Part shown: one piece after another, positions 1 to 10,897 of the stretch
How positions within the stretch are numbered: position 1 is the stretch's first letter
Layout: each line of letters starts with the position of its first letter
Source: Pollenia angustigena
Lineage: Eukaryota > Arthropoda > Insecta > Diptera > Polleniidae
Direction of reading: 5' to 3'
Length of the DNA stretch: 64,000 nt
Assembly: GCA_930367215.1 (NCBI GenBank)
Contig: OV884058.1
Span: 105,113,802-105,177,801 of the forward strand
The notes under the pieces: generated by a model
What the model was told of the DNA's origin: nothing
The model's input: only the letters and a program-made list of their open reading frames with translations
The model's database searches: none
Position numbers and translations under genes: made by a program

Positions 1-1062
1 TGAAGCCTAAAACCCTAACTAACAATGCTATCATTACAAATTTTGGCAAGTCACAATTACATAGGACTAGAAATTAAACTGTTAAGTTTCGTGAAGATCG
101 GTCCATAATTTACCATAGGCCCCATATAAAACCTACTTCCGGAAAACAACTTAGTACGCCTAAAAACGTAAAAAATAATGCTATCATAACAAAATTTGGT
201 ACATCAAAGTTTTATTGGACAAGAAATAAAATTGTGTTATTTCGTGAAGATCGGTCCATAACTTACCCTGGGCCCCATATAAACCTTACTCCCGGAAAAC
301 AGTTTAGTACGCCTAAATCCGTAAAAAATAATGCTATCATAACAAAATTTGGTACATCAAAGTTTTATAGGACAAGAAATAAAACTGTGTAATTTCGTGA
401 AGATCGGTCCATAATTTACCCTGGGCCCCATATAAACCCTACTCCCGGAAAACAGTTTAGTACGCCTAAAACCGTAAAAAATAACGCTAGCGTAACAAAA
501 TTTGGTACGTCACAGTTTTTTAGGACAAGATATAACACTGTGAAATTTCGTGACGAACGGTCCATAATTTACCTTGGGCTCCATATAAACCCTACTACCG
601 GAAAACAGTTTAGTACGCCTAAAACCGTAAAAAATAATGCAATCATAACAAATTTTGGCACGTCACAGTTTTATAGGACTATAAATGATACTGTGAAATT
701 TCGTGAAGATCGGTACATAATTTACCCTAGGCCCCATAGAAACCCTACTCCCGGAAAACAGTTCAGTACACCTAAAACCATAATTAATAATGCTATCATA
801 ACAGAAATTGGTACGTCACAGTTTTAAAGGACTAGAAATGACGCTGTGAAATTTCGTGATGATCGGTCCATAATTTACCCTAGGCCCCATATAAACCCTT
901 CTACCGGACAGTTTGGTTGCCTTAAACCATAATTAATAACAAATCGTCACAGTTTAAGATTATAATAACATCATACAGATATTACTCCTTAAACATTCGA
1001 ACTGTCGGTGGAGGGTATCAAAGATTCGGCACAGCCGAATATAGCACTCTAACTTGTTTTTA
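1..1062 (+). repeat. Dispersed Helitron-like repeat, copy A: 153-bp tandem units, left-truncated by window
   Basis: A unit recurs with exact 153-bp spacing: the motif GATCGGTCCAT (or variants) starts near 96, 249, 402, 555, 708 and 861. After the last unit comes a tail with a 17-nt hairpin (stem ATTCGGC/GCCGAAT) followed by CACTCTAACTTGTTTTT. The same tail and units occur at 42155-43708 (minus), 61641-62270 (plus) and 63100-63540 (minus). Tandem core, terminal hairpin and no visible target duplication fit a non-autonomous Helitron/Helentron-associated repeat, but that class is inferred. Because 153 is a multiple of 3, open frames run through the units; they are not genes. Confidence 0.85.
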
Positions 1063-1761
1063 TTATATGGGGAACTTTGGGCCCCACTAGGCACGTCTAG
1101 GCACCGTCGGATTGAGCTGAAAAATTAGGATATGATTTCTTATACCAAACCTCATATTTTAAGCAGCGCAAACAATTAAATTTAAAAAATTAAATAATTG
1201 CGAACCAGTCTAATGTCCATATGTAAATTATATAAATAACATACTGTTATGTATAGATATAAAAATAAAATCTTTTAATTATAATTAAAAAAAAAACACA
1301 AATCTCTTTACTTTGTGATGATGCCATAATAGCAGATTGTTTTGCAAGTTAGAAAAACAATACCTCAATTAAAATAATATGTGATATAAATACATACGTA
1401 GGAAAAAACACATTTTCATTTAATTAAAAAAGAACAAATTTAGTTTAATTTTTTTGTTAACAAAATGTGATTTAAAATAGTGCAACGATTTTTTGGTATC
1501 AAATTACAGCTGTTAATGATCTTTTGTAAAGTGATCATCTAATTAAAAGAAAACTTGCATTTAAAAATGTAATTTTTTGAGTTTTATTGTACTAAAACAT
1601 ACAGCACCCTTATGCATAAAAAAGGTTCTATGCACTACTGCACAGACATCCAAGCAATGATAATATAGGATGTATTTTTTAGCTGCATGAGAATTTAAAA
1701 TGATTATACAAGACAGAAATATGTTAGGAATGGATTTTTTTTTATAATCTGGTAGATAATT
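1063..1761. other. AT-rich spacer, no gene
   Basis: Very AT-rich sequence with poly-A and poly-T runs. I see no coding frame, RNA gene or terminal-repeat pair. Confidence 0.6.
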
Positions 1762-2412
1762 TCATGGCATTAATTTTTTAAATATTATTTCCGGCATATG
1801 TCCGCCGCGGCTATTAGTTACATGGTCTATTCGATAAGCCCAATGTTTGACTACTTTTTCCAATAAAACTGGCCGTATGACGTCAATGGTCGCTTGAAGA
1901 TTGGCTTCAAATGCTTCAAGAGTTGCTGGTTTGTCGGCATAAACCAATGACTTAACATAAAAAGTACAGGACCACTTCTGGAAATAAAGTTGTCACCAAA
2001 TTGATTTTGCAATAAACCGATTGCTAAGCGTACTATATTGCAAGTTGCGCCGTCTTGTTGTTGCATATAGGAAAGTATATAAACTATCTAGTGTAATCCA
2101 GAAAACAAGGTCGATCAACACTATAGTCGTTGAGATCTTTAGCTGGTTAATTGTTGGCAATAAAAATTCAGTCAGCATGGTTTGATAGCGCTCGCCATTC
2201 ACCGTAACGGCAGCTCCTTTCTCATATCGAAAGCATCTACCGCACCAAACAGTCAATTTAAATAGATGTAATGGTGATTCGTTAATGGATTGAGGAGTAT
2301 CTGCGCTCCAAATACGGCAGTATTGCTTATCGAAGTTGCCATTTACCCAGAAATGAGCTTCGTTAAATGGACGAAGTAAATTTCCACAATGATGATGATA
2401 ATGACTTTCCAA
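1762..2412 (-). pseudogene. mariner-family transposase fossil, C-terminal part
   Basis: Three overlapping minus-strand fragments read in order as the C-terminal half of a mariner transposase. The first (2412 to about 2160) has NEAHFWVNGNFDKQYCRIW, then LTVWCG and AAVTVNGERYQTMLTEFLLP. The second (2066 to about 1960) carries the QQDGATC block with its catalytic Asp. The third (1947-1762) has VYADKPATLEAFEANLQ and ends RGGHMPEIIFKKLMP then stop. These are the usual mariner blocks in the usual order. At least two frameshifts separate them and the N-terminal DNA-binding half is missing, so the copy is dead. A similar but separate fossil lies at 30394-31156. Confidence 0.85.
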
Positions 2413-2425
2413 TTCTTAAAGGCTA

Positions 2426-2593
2426 GTAAGCCGGGATTAAAAGTAACTTAACCTTACCATAAAAAAGTAAGGCCAATATATTTCTTACAGATTGAGACGT
2501 AACATCTTGCTGCTAACTTTAATCTTTCTAATTGCTTAACATATAACAACATGAAACAGCTGATTTGTAACTTTACTGTTACTCCCGGCTAAC
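2426..2593. repeat. Possible small MITE
   Basis: Imperfect inverted ends (GTAAGCCGGGA on the left, TCCCGGCTAAC on the right) bound about 168 bp, and the similarity continues inward for some 20 bp. No clear target duplication. Confidence 0.35.
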
Positions 2594-3595
2594 TGAGGCT
2601 TTACAGAACACAGTTAGACAGTCTCAGCTGTCAAACAATAGTTACCGAAAGTTCTCATTTATCTAAAAAAAACACCCTTTTGAAAGTTTTGTAACAAAAC
2701 AGAATATTATTTGAAAAGTTTCTGCTTAAGAAAAATATCAAAACAAAAAAAGTTAATAAAATGACGACAACCTAAGCTAGAGAGTGAGTGAAGTCGAGCA
2801 AAAAAAAAATTGATTGCAAATTTTTGAAAACAAAAAGACAAGTAAAAGTGGTATGGTACACAATTGGAAATAATGGTACGATTGTACTTTTTTGGTAAAT
2901 CTTGGACCTTGTTGGTTCCGTGGTTTAAAACTGCCCGTGTGTAGGTAAACCCGTGCTTTTTGCACGCGTAAAAAGATATCTGTTGATTTTAACCGTCGGT
3001 TTGCATTCGTGTTCGTTAAAGACTGCACGTGTATGGGGTTACGCGGTTAAAAAGAACACGTTTAACTAAAATCGAGAGCAAGGTAACATCATAATACCAG
3101 CTACGACAACTTCGTTTGCTCTAAGTATTTTCATTTAAGACCCAATATTGCCTTTTTCAACAAATTCGACCATCTTCAGACACTTCTTGAGGAACGTAGC
3201 TTGAATGTTATTTAAGGTCTTATCAGAATCATTAATGAAGCTGAAATTCATCTTTATTATGAGGACAATATGTTGTATCGTCTTTTTGTATATCTGGTCT
3301 TTTTGCATATCTGGCTTACTTGATCCAATAGATAGGGCTCGACCATATATCCCAGCTTTGCTTTACAACGGCGTAGTCTTAAAACTACTCCATGTTCATA
3401 CATACTTTCCAGAGGATTGGTTTTGAAATCGTTTAAAAAAGAAAACATTTCGTTTAAAAACGAAAACATGTCGATGAACTATAAACTCTTTTTTAACAAT
3501 GACATGGTCCATGATTGCATTACATTGGACGAGGTTGTAATTAGTCCATTTTATCTAAAATGTATCAAGTAGTCCAATATTATTTGGAGTGTAAT
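2594..3595. other. Spacer without recognised gene
   Basis: AT-rich; short open frames on both strands near 2777-3028 and 3205-3469 show no recognisable protein and overlap each other antisense. Nothing else supportable. Confidence 0.5.
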
Positions 3596-4022
3596 ACCGT
3601 GTTCAGATATACCTTTTTTATTGAGTCAATATTCGGTTTATTGACATAATTATCTTTCTGTTCACACATACACAATTTAGCTTACTCAATTAGCAATTGG
3701 CAATTAACTTAGCAAAATGTTAACAACATTTGACATCTTTAAAGAAAAAAACAAAATAAACATCTGGCTTTTGCGCAGACCTAATGGATGGACCTTTGTT
3801 TTTGTTGTTTTGTTGTTGGCAAAAATGTCAAAACACTTTGTTTAGTGAGTTGGGTTTTACTCACTAAACACACTTGTGACAGTGCACTGCAGTGTTGCAT
3901 TTTAACTTTACTCAATATTTATAACAATTTCGTACTAATTGAGCAATAACTAAATTGCAATTTTGTATGTATAATTGAGCTTATTGCGTAAAACTCAATT
4001 AAGGTGCATTTCTGAACACGGT
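3596..4022. mobile_element. Non-coding TIR element (MITE), 427 bp
   Basis: Left end ACCGTGTTCAGATATACC and right end (read inward) ACCGTGTTCAGAAATGCACC form about 18-bp imperfect terminal inverted repeats. Centrally there is a hairpin at 3841-3868 (TTTAGTGAGT / ACTCACTAAA). No coding. Target duplication not clear. Confidence 0.65.
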
Positions 4023-4795
4023 TTAACATTTTTAATATTTTTCAGTAGAAGCAAAATATGTTGTATATTCCAAAATGCAAGTTTGGCATTAAAATGTCGC
4101 AGATTTACTAAAAATAGAATCCATTTCTGGAATTAATACACATTATAATTTATTAATGTTTCAAAGAATTATGTTAGTTACGTTCTTTTGAACTCATATT
4201 TTCTTCAACAAAAACAAGTTTACAAGGAAATTTTTTTTAAGTTTTAAAGAAAAATTATTTTGTATCTGTAAAATGTCGAGTGATTAAGAAATTTTTCTGA
4301 CTTGACGAGTTAAACTTGACTTGTGTGAACCGGCACTTAATTCACATAGACAACATTAACAAAATAGTGTTACCGGATATGTAAAGATAACTGTAAGGTG
4401 CGAACACGACTAGATATCAGTTTGTAGAAATTACTTCTACAGTGAAATTGTATTGTAAAAAGAATGAGAATCCCGTGAAAAAAAATGGTTTAAGGTTCTG
4501 CAGGTGTTGCGATATCTTGCTTGGCACTTTTATTCTTTGTAAATGCAACTTTTAAGGCTTAAAATCTGTTAATTTTTTCCAATTATTTGAGGAAGTTCCT
4601 TAAACATACTTAGCTGTAACATTTTAAAATTCCACGAATCATATTGACAATGGGATCACCAATCATTTTATTGATAGAAAAAAACTGTTTTTATTAGTCT
4701 TTACAAACAACAATATAAATAGTCTGGGAAGGGTGGAACTGCTTACCAAGCTCAATGCTAAAAAATTCATTATGGGTCAATGGTCACTGTGCAAA
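4023..4795. other. Spacer, no gene seen
   Basis: AT-rich; no coding frame or inverted-repeat pair recognised. It ends at the oligo-T start (3' tail) of the LINE. Confidence 0.5.
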
Positions 4796-5103
4796 TTTTT
4801 TTTTTTTTTTTTTTATTTATTATTTTATTTCAAAATTCATAACAATTACGTGCCTCAGCGCCCAATAGGCATTTTAGAGGCGAGCTGGCATAATGGAAAA
4901 ATTTAACAATAATAAAAAAATAAAAAAAATAAATTAATAAATTTATATTTAACTATGTATATAAATTATAAATGAAAATAAAAAATATTATGCGTATGTA
5001 TATATGTAGCAAAATAACATATTTCTAATAAAACTCAATTTAAAGTATATTTTGTAACTGGAGATCATTAGATGCAGTATCTTTGTAACATATGTATGTA
5101 GCA

Positions 5104-7995
5104 TTAAGTCAGAATCTCTTCCAAATTTTCTAGTAAAAATTTTTTTAAACTTATTTTAAACAATGAAATTCTATTTATTGATTTTAGCGATTCCGGCAAG
5201 TTATTATATTCTCGACTACCATTGTATTCTACGCGTTGTTTTGTAGACTCCAGCCTGCAACGAGTTACTGCCAAATTGGTGTTATTCCTCACGTTATAAG
5301 CATGCTGATTAATCGAGAACTTAATTGTGTGATGACCCATATTGTGCAACGATTTGAAAACATAGATCAAAAGTTGAAGCTTGTACATGCCATATATTGG
5401 CAGCACTGTTTTAGAAACATTGTTGTAAAGGGAAATAGTTGAGTACATCATAGGAAGATTAAAAACTACTTTTAGAGCTTTGTTTTGAGTACGCTGAAGG
5501 GATTTTAATTCATTAGTTCTCTTGTAGCCATACAAAATTGCCAAGTAGCTAAGGTGACTTTGAACCAATGCATTGTAGATCAAAAGCTTTGTGTTTTCAT
5601 TAAATTTATTCTTAAACTTAAACAGTATACCAATAGCTGAACATATTTTTGACTTCAAGTATTGTATGTGCAAGTTCCAAGCAAGGTTACTTTGCAAATA
5701 AATTCCTAGATATTTTAAAGAAGTTACTTCCTTAATTTCAGTACCATCCACAAATACACTGAAGCTATTATCTGATCGATTATATGGCTTGAATCTCATT
5801 AATTTAGTTTTGTTAGCATTAAGAGCGAGTTTGTTTATTCTCGCAAATTCCACAATTAATGCAGCATCTTTTTCGATATAGGCTTTAGCTTCTGTCTCAT
5901 ATTTGAAAGGATAAAAAATGCAAATATCATCAGCATAGACAAAAAGTTTACTATTAAGACCAAGATGGATAATATCATTTAGATACAAGGTGAACAGTAA
6001 GGGACCCAAAACACTGCCCTGGGGGACACCACACTCCACTCTGCCAATAAAGCTTTTTACTTTGTTTATTTGAACAAATTGCTTACGATTTGTTAGGTAA
6101 CTTCTTAAAAGTTTTAATTCTCTACCGCAAATTCCATAAAAACTTAGCTTCTTCAGCAAAATGTCATGATCTACAATATCAAAGGCTTTCGTAAAATCAA
6201 AAAATAATCCAAGAACGCCATTGCTACCTTGATCCAACCCTTTACATATGTAGTTGATAACATTTACGACAGCTTCCTCCGTCCCACACCCCTTCCTAAA
6301 GCCATACTGATAATCATGTAGTAAATTATTATTTCCTAAGTAATTCGTAATTTGATTGTGCAAAATTCGCTCAAACACATTATCAAATATAGATAATACA
6401 GCAATTGGACGATACAATTCTGTTGTAGTAGCGTTGCTGATCTTTGGGATCGGAATGACTTTATGAATTTTTAAGATGTCCGGGTAAATTCCTAAATTTA
6501 TCATGTTATTAAATATGCGCATAATATAAGAAGCTAGTTCGTTTTTGCAATACTTTAGAACTTTAGGAGCAACTTCGTCATGACCACAACTTTTTTGAAT
6601 TTTTAAATTTGATATAATGTTTTCCACTTCCTCACAAGTTGTGCTGTTAAATCTTAAAATACTATTATGATAGTGCAAAGTCCTAAGAGAATTAAATGAA
6701 TCATTTGAAGTCAACTGAATTCGGCTCCTCAACTCCTTAACTGATTGAAGGAAGTAGTTATTTAAGGCCTCTGCTTTTTGAGAATCGCAAGTAATGAGCT
6801 CTCCATTTATATCTTTTAAACTTACGTTTCGGATTTGATCTCTTCCAAGTGCTTTATTGATAAATTTCCAACTCTTTCTTGAATCCTGCTTAAATGCATC
6901 TAAGTTGTCTTTATAATAATTGTTCATACATTCTTTGTAAGCCTTTTTAATAACACTGCCAATTCTCTTTAATCTATTATTCAAGTTAATATCATTCCGA
7001 TTTTTTTTCCGTTGCTTTAAGAGTTTCTGTTTGTATTCAATAAGTTTTTGCAGGTTATAATTAATCCAAGGTGTAATTTCCTTTTTGAACACTTTCCTCC
7101 AACTTCGTTGCTTAGTTGAATTTATCACAGCATTATTAACACAAGATATAAGGGCCAACATGTCAGTTGACGGATCACCTATTTGGCATATGTTTGGTAA
7201 GTGATTCCGAATATTTTGATGAACCTGGTTATAGTCACACTGCATATAGGATACCTGAGTAAAATTTTGAATATTAACATCCAGCGCAATTCTGCAAGAA
7301 ACAATATTGTGGTCCGATAAATCACATTCTATAGAGTCGATGCATAAATAGTTATGAATATTACTATATACATGGTCAATTGATGTTTTGCTATCCGGGC
7401 GTGTTATTAAATTGTGGCAATTTTGAAAATCATAATTTCGTAGAAGACACAACAGTTCTTCACTCAATTGCGCTTTCAACACATCAATATTTGAGTCACC
7501 CATAACTATACATGGACTACGGCCATAAACAGAGAACAAGTTCTCCAAAAAATCCAGAAAACTGCTTGTGCTACACTTTTGGGATCTATAAAACGCCACA
7601 AAAGTTATCGCCTTTCCCTTTACTTTTTGTTTATTTAATGTGAGGACTATATAATCAATAAAGTTTTTACTCTCACATATATTACACGTATATTGCAATT
7701 GTTCACGAATAAAAACTGAGGTTCCACCATAATTGTCCAATCTACAGCAGTGAATACTATTATACCCATAAATGTTATACAATTGAATAAGATCTTTATG
7801 AAACCAGGTTTCTTGAATTGATATAATACAAGGTAGTCGAGGAAGACTCGCAATTAAAGCTTTAAATTTATTGAATTTATCAATCGACGAAATGCTTCTG
7901 ACATTAATACTAATTACATCTATATGTGAATTTGTAATTTTTTTAACATAATTTTCAAATGATTTTAAGTTAGAAAAGTATTGATTGTTTAACAT
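5104..7995 (-). CDS. LINE ORF2: APE-type endonuclease plus reverse transcriptase
   Basis: A 963-residue open frame starting at ATG 7995. The N-terminal APE endonuclease (about residues 25-235) keeps its signature residues: N31 (ISINVRS), E62 (IQETW), the GGTSVFI block at 90-96, D167 (MGDSNID), D207 (SIDHVY) and the terminal SDH at 227-229. Reverse transcriptase spans about 480-740, with YRPIAVLSIFDNVFE, the FDFTKAFD motif near residue 600, GVPQGSVLGPLLF and the catalytic YADD near 686. No RNase H follows. GVPQGSVLGPLLF and the RT layout point to the CR1/L2/Jockey group. The protein would nick the target site and reverse-transcribe its own RNA there. All visible catalytic residues are intact and no stop or frameshift is present, so activity is possible. 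Confidence 0.93.
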   Translation of the reverse strand: MLNNQYFSNLKSFENYVKKITNSHIDVISINVRSISSIDKFNKFKALIASLPRLPCIISIQETWFHKDLIQLYNIYGYNSIHCCRLDNYGGTSVFIREQLQYTCNICESKNFIDYIVLTLNKQKVKGKAITFVAFYRSQKCSTSSFLDFLENLFSVYGRSPCIVMGDSNIDVLKAQLSEELLCLLRNYDFQNCHNLITRPDSKTSIDHVYSNIHNYLCIDSIECDLSDHNIVSCRIALDVNIQNFTQVSYMQCDYNQVHQNIRNHLPNICQIGDPSTDMLALISCVNNAVINSTKQRSWRKVFKKEITPWINYNLQKLIEYKQKLLKQRKKNRNDINLNNRLKRIGSVIKKAYKECMNNYYKDNLDAFKQDSRKSWKFINKALGRDQIRNVSLKDINGELITCDSQKAEALNNYFLQSVKELRSRIQLTSNDSFNSLRTLHYHNSILRFNSTTCEEVENIISNLKIQKSCGHDEVAPKVLKYCKNELASYIMRIFNNMINLGIYPDILKIHKVIPIPKISNATTTELYRPIAVLSIFDNVFERILHNQITNYLGNNNLLHDYQYGFRKGCGTEEAVVNVINYICKGLDQGSNGVLGLFFDFTKAFDIVDHDILLKKLSFYGICGRELKLLRSYLTNRKQFVQINKVKSFIGRVECGVPQGSVLGPLLFTLYLNDIIHLGLNSKLFVYADDICIFYPFKYETEAKAYIEKDAALIVEFARINKLALNANKTKLMRFKPYNRSDNSFSVFVDGTEIKEVTSLKYLGIYLQSNLAWNLHIQYLKSKICSAIGILFKFKNKFNENTKLLIYNALVQSHLSYLAILYGYKRTNELKSLQRTQNKALKVVFNLPMMYSTISLYNNVSKTVLPIYGMYKLQLLIYVFKSLHNMGHHTIKFSINQHAYNVRNNTNLAVTRCRLESTKQRVEYNGSREYNNLPESLKSINRISLFKISLKKFLLENLEEILT

Positions 7996-8079
7996 AATGA
8001 AAGTTTAAAATTTAATAATGACAAAATGCAAAAAAAGAAAACATAATGTTGTAAATAAAATATAATTATAAATACTGTA

Positions 8080-9048
8080 TTAAGGCGACAGGTAAACTTC
8101 ATCATCAGGAATTTCGTGATGCGATCTACGTATCCTTGACATATTAGTTGTAGCTTCCAATAGTAGATTATCAACATCTTCCTCACATCGAATAAATTTA
8201 GGCTTTGATAGTTCACTCCTTTTTACAAAAATTTTTCCACTAGCTGCATAAACTGAGCGATAGCCAACATTTTTTAATGCTTTCGCATGGTTGAATAAAC
8301 TTAAAGTTTCCCGGCTTAAAAAATCCCGGACAAATACATTCTGAGTAGTTTCATTTTCCTTAAGTTTTGGTTTGACACCCATCAATATTTCCTTTGACTT
8401 CTTAGATCTGAACTTTACAACTACAGTTTGCTTACTTTGTTTATTGGTTTTGTTATTTGGATTTTTTATAAAATAGGCATCATCAATATTTTCAGCATGT
8501 AACTTTACACCCGCATCACTTGTTAATTTTAGCACCGTATCGACCGCCGTAGATCCAGATGGCACTTCCAACCCACTAATAATACAATCATGTTTAACAC
8601 GCTGATCATTTAAAAATTTTATCGAGTTTTTTAAGGTCTTCACTTCCTCCTTTAACAATTTATTTTCTTTCTGCACAACGTCTAATTTCTTCTTATTTTC
8701 TGAAACGCCCTTAAGAATGTCATCAAATTGTTTTGATAAAAAACTCATAGTTTCATTTAAAACGGCAAGCTGATCAAGTTTTCTTAATTCTGTTTTAATT
8801 TCTTTTAGTTCAGCTTTAACGTTCCCACTATTATCACATACATGACACACATATTCTTCATCTTCATGATGTAAAAAGAAATTATACTGGCGTTTGTCTA
8901 GTGTTGTGCAAAGTACATGATAAATTCTGGCGCACTTGTCACACTCGATAAAATCATCTTCTTCTTCATTTACCACTAAATTACATTGCCCACAAAGTTT
9001 TTGATTAATTTTATGGCTCATTTTTAAACTTTTTCGACCTTTACTCAT
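8080..9048 (-). CDS. LINE ORF1: PHD-like zinc-finger and coiled-coil protein
   Basis: A 322-residue frame starting ATG 9048, 84 nt upstream of ORF2 on the same strand. Residues about 18-72 hold a PHD-type arrangement: CGQC, then CDKC, YHVLC and finally CHVC with the spacing of a C4HC3 finger. Residues about 75-150 are Lys/Glu/Leu-rich and read as a coiled coil (heptad-like KLLKEEVKTLKNSIKFLNDQ). The C-terminal part (about 155-300) is basic (KFRSKKSKEILMGVKPKLKE). ORF1 proteins of this kind package LINE RNA and often trimerise. A PHD finger in ORF1 is known from CR1-like LINEs, supporting the class. No defects are visible. Confidence 0.88.
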   Translation of the reverse strand: MSKGRKSLKMSHKINQKLCGQCNLVVNEEEDDFIECDKCARIYHVLCTTLDKRQYNFFLHHEDEEYVCHVCDNSGNVKAELKEIKTELRKLDQLAVLNETMSFLSKQFDDILKGVSENKKKLDVVQKENKLLKEEVKTLKNSIKFLNDQRVKHDCIISGLEVPSGSTAVDTVLKLTSDAGVKLHAENIDDAYFIKNPNNKTNKQSKQTVVVKFRSKKSKEILMGVKPKLKENETTQNVFVRDFLSRETLSLFNHAKALKNVGYRSVYAASGKIFVKRSELSKPKFIRCEEDVDNLLLEATTNMSRIRRSHHEIPDDEVYLSP

Positions 9049-9140
9049 TTTATATCCGCAATATTTTGTTATTAGAAAATTTGTTTCAATATAAAAATAA
9101 TTTTAAAGCTGTGTAATTAAACAAAAAAAAGTATTTTGTT

Positions 9141-9690
9141 GTAGAGCAAGAAATTTTATATGTTTAACCAACAGTGTTGCAGTGCATGGTTTGATTCATC
9201 GTGAACATACCACTTTTATTGGTTTTGCAAACGTACTTTCGATTTTCGCTTATAAAAAGTCTAATGTCCATTTTCTGAAAGTAAAAATTGGAGAGGACAT
9301 CGATGATGTTGATATATACATACATACTACAAAAATTAAAGTAGCCCTCAGTGAATAACGTATGTAAACAATCTGGTTGCTCTGGCATATAAACATTAGG
9401 TTTGACATTAAAATTAAAGTTCAAAAAAAAATTGGGTTAAAATTAAGAATTCTGGATCATATTTAATTTTTATAATACCGAAGATGCCCTTCTGTATGAA
9501 CCTATTGTGGCCCTCCTGATATGTTTATAGACCCCGAATACAAAACTTTAACTCGAATACAAGTCATTAGTTGCCACCTGAAATTTTTTTCTATCAAACT
9601 AACTGCTTACAAAATCCAGAATTATTTCCATTTTCGATTTGTGTTGTTTTGATTTGCGTCGCATTTTCCCGGTCCCTACACTGCACACTT
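9141..9690. other. Spacer with one unrecognised open frame
   Basis: A minus-strand frame at 9164-9424 (86 residues) contains a pyrimidine-rich stretch followed by CAG inside it, so it might be two exons joined by read-through of a short intron. I recognise no protein and do not call a gene. Confidence 0.4.
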
Positions 9691-10398
9691 AACGATTTGC
9701 GTTGGTAAAGGTGTTATGATACTTGCTATTTTCTGTATTGGATTTTTTTTAGGATTGATTGAATGAAACAACAAATGCGAGAAAGAACAAGAAATACAAT
9801 TTGATAAACAAACCCTTTTTTCTGATTGACATTTCTCATGTTTATTTTTTCTTTGACTAAAAAGATGAAACTATTTTCTTTTTGATCAGTGAAATAAAGC
9901 AGGTGCCCTTCATATGGGATTTCAAATCATAAATTTTCAATTAAAGAATATACCCCAATGTAATTCGTAATATTTTACATTATTTGCATTAAATTTTATT
10001 GTTAAAAAAAAAAAAAATTTTTGTGATTCCAAAATAAAATGTAAACAAAACAAACAATACTGCCCACGTTTTTTGCCCACAAGATCCCGGCAAAAAAGCT
10101 AACAATCGCAACAAAAAAAAGTTAAAACCCGATACTTTCGATCAAAAACTAAAAAAATTGGCAACAGTGCTAACAATTAATCTGGAAATGTCAATTTTAA
10201 GTTAAAAGTTTTTGTATTTTTTTTTGACAGTCTTAGATTATTTATCGATAACACATGTATATTTGTTTGACATTTCAAGATTTTTTTATGATATAATCAT
10301 ACTCATTACACTTAGTCAGTTTTCCTATGCAAATATATTTGCACTGTTCTCCAATATAGAAAAAAACAAAAAATAGCAAGTATCATAACAGCTTAACA

Positions 10399-10877
10399 CA
10401 CTGAACCAAAAATCCAGTGACAATCACAAAGTATACAGAGATGAAAAAAGTGACGTATGAAAAATGCCTAAATCATTTGCGAGGGCAGCTTTCGAAGAAA
10501 GAGAAAGAAAACGTTTTTTGTTATTGAAGTGACAATGCGTAAAAACAGGCCGCTACTATCTACACAAATTGCATAATCAAAACAAAAAACGCAAAAAGGG
10601 CAGCTTTCGAAGAAAAAGACAGAAAAAAACACAATATTTTCTGTCTCGTGACGCCTCTGTATACTCTGTGGTGACAATGTACGTTAAGCAAACGAATTAC
10701 GTTTAATAAAATATTTTCGTTGGCTCAACGAATTATTCGTTAATATAATGAAAATTTTATTTATATTAGGTATTATTTTTATTATATTAACGCATAATTC
10801 GTTGAGCCAACGAAAATATTTTAATAAACGTAATTCGTTTGCTTAACGTAAATTTTCATTGGATTTTTGGTTCAGTG
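10399..10877. mobile_element. Palindromic foldback MITE
   Basis: Ends CACTGAACCAAAAATCC and GGATTTTTGGTTCAGTG. With the inserted hAT MITE removed, the arms pair over about 100 bp: ACGTTAAGCAAACGAATTAC near 10680 pairs with its complement near 10850. Inserted into the right arm of the 9691-10897 element. Target duplication ambiguous. Confidence 0.75.
10425..10670. mobile_element. hAT-type MITE, copy 1, with 8-bp target duplication
   Basis: Terminal repeats CACAAAGTATACAGAG and CTCTGTATACTCTGTG are flanked by an exact 8-bp duplication GTGACAAT (10417-10424 and 10671-10678), which fits the hAT preference nTnnnnAn. A second copy with its own duplication lies at 23784-24037. Non-coding, 246 bp. 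Confidence 0.92.
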
Positions 10878-10897
10878 TATTGCCGACGCAAATCGTT

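Larger units (their letters stand above)
4796..9140 (-). mobile_element. CR1/Jockey-type non-LTR retrotransposon (LINE), nearly complete
   Basis: On the minus strand the element runs 5' UTR, ORF1 (9048-8080), an 84-bp gap, ORF2 (7995-5104), about 290 bp of 3' UTR, then an A-rich tail seen as an oligo-T tract at 4796-4814 with AATAAA-like motifs just upstream. Both ORFs are uninterrupted, suggesting a fairly recent insertion. The 5' boundary is not sharply defined (9060-9140 or further), and I did not find a convincing target-site duplication. Confidence 0.85.
9691..10897. mobile_element. Outer TIR element of a three-level nest
   Basis: Inverted ends AACGATTTGCGT at 9691 and its complement at 10886-10897. 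Further in, TGTTATGATACTTGCTATTT on the left matches, inverted, AAATAGCAAGTATCATAACA at about 10372-10391. The right arm is interrupted by the palindromic element at 10399-10877. Interior non-coding. Confidence 0.65.

Noticed and set aside
540..827. 95-residue open frame with internal repeats, also on the minus strand at 42389-42673
   Set aside because: It runs through 153-bp non-coding repeat units; openness and periodicity come from the unit being a multiple of three. No start context or promoter.
1..1062. CRISPR array
   Set aside because: Units are contiguous 153-bp repeats without unique spacers, in a eukaryotic context.
5236..5442. 68-codon plus-strand frame, and similar frames at 7647-7853 and 7989-8216
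   Set aside because: Shadows of the LINE ORFs.
4796..9140. Target-site duplication of the LINE
   Set aside because: The sequence left of the oligo-T tract (CACTGTGCAAA) has no convincing match near 9050-9450.
9164..9424. Host gene or LINE extension upstream of ORF1
   Set aside because: No recognisable protein, and no evidence that the LINE 5' end reaches here; the possible intron signals are too weak.
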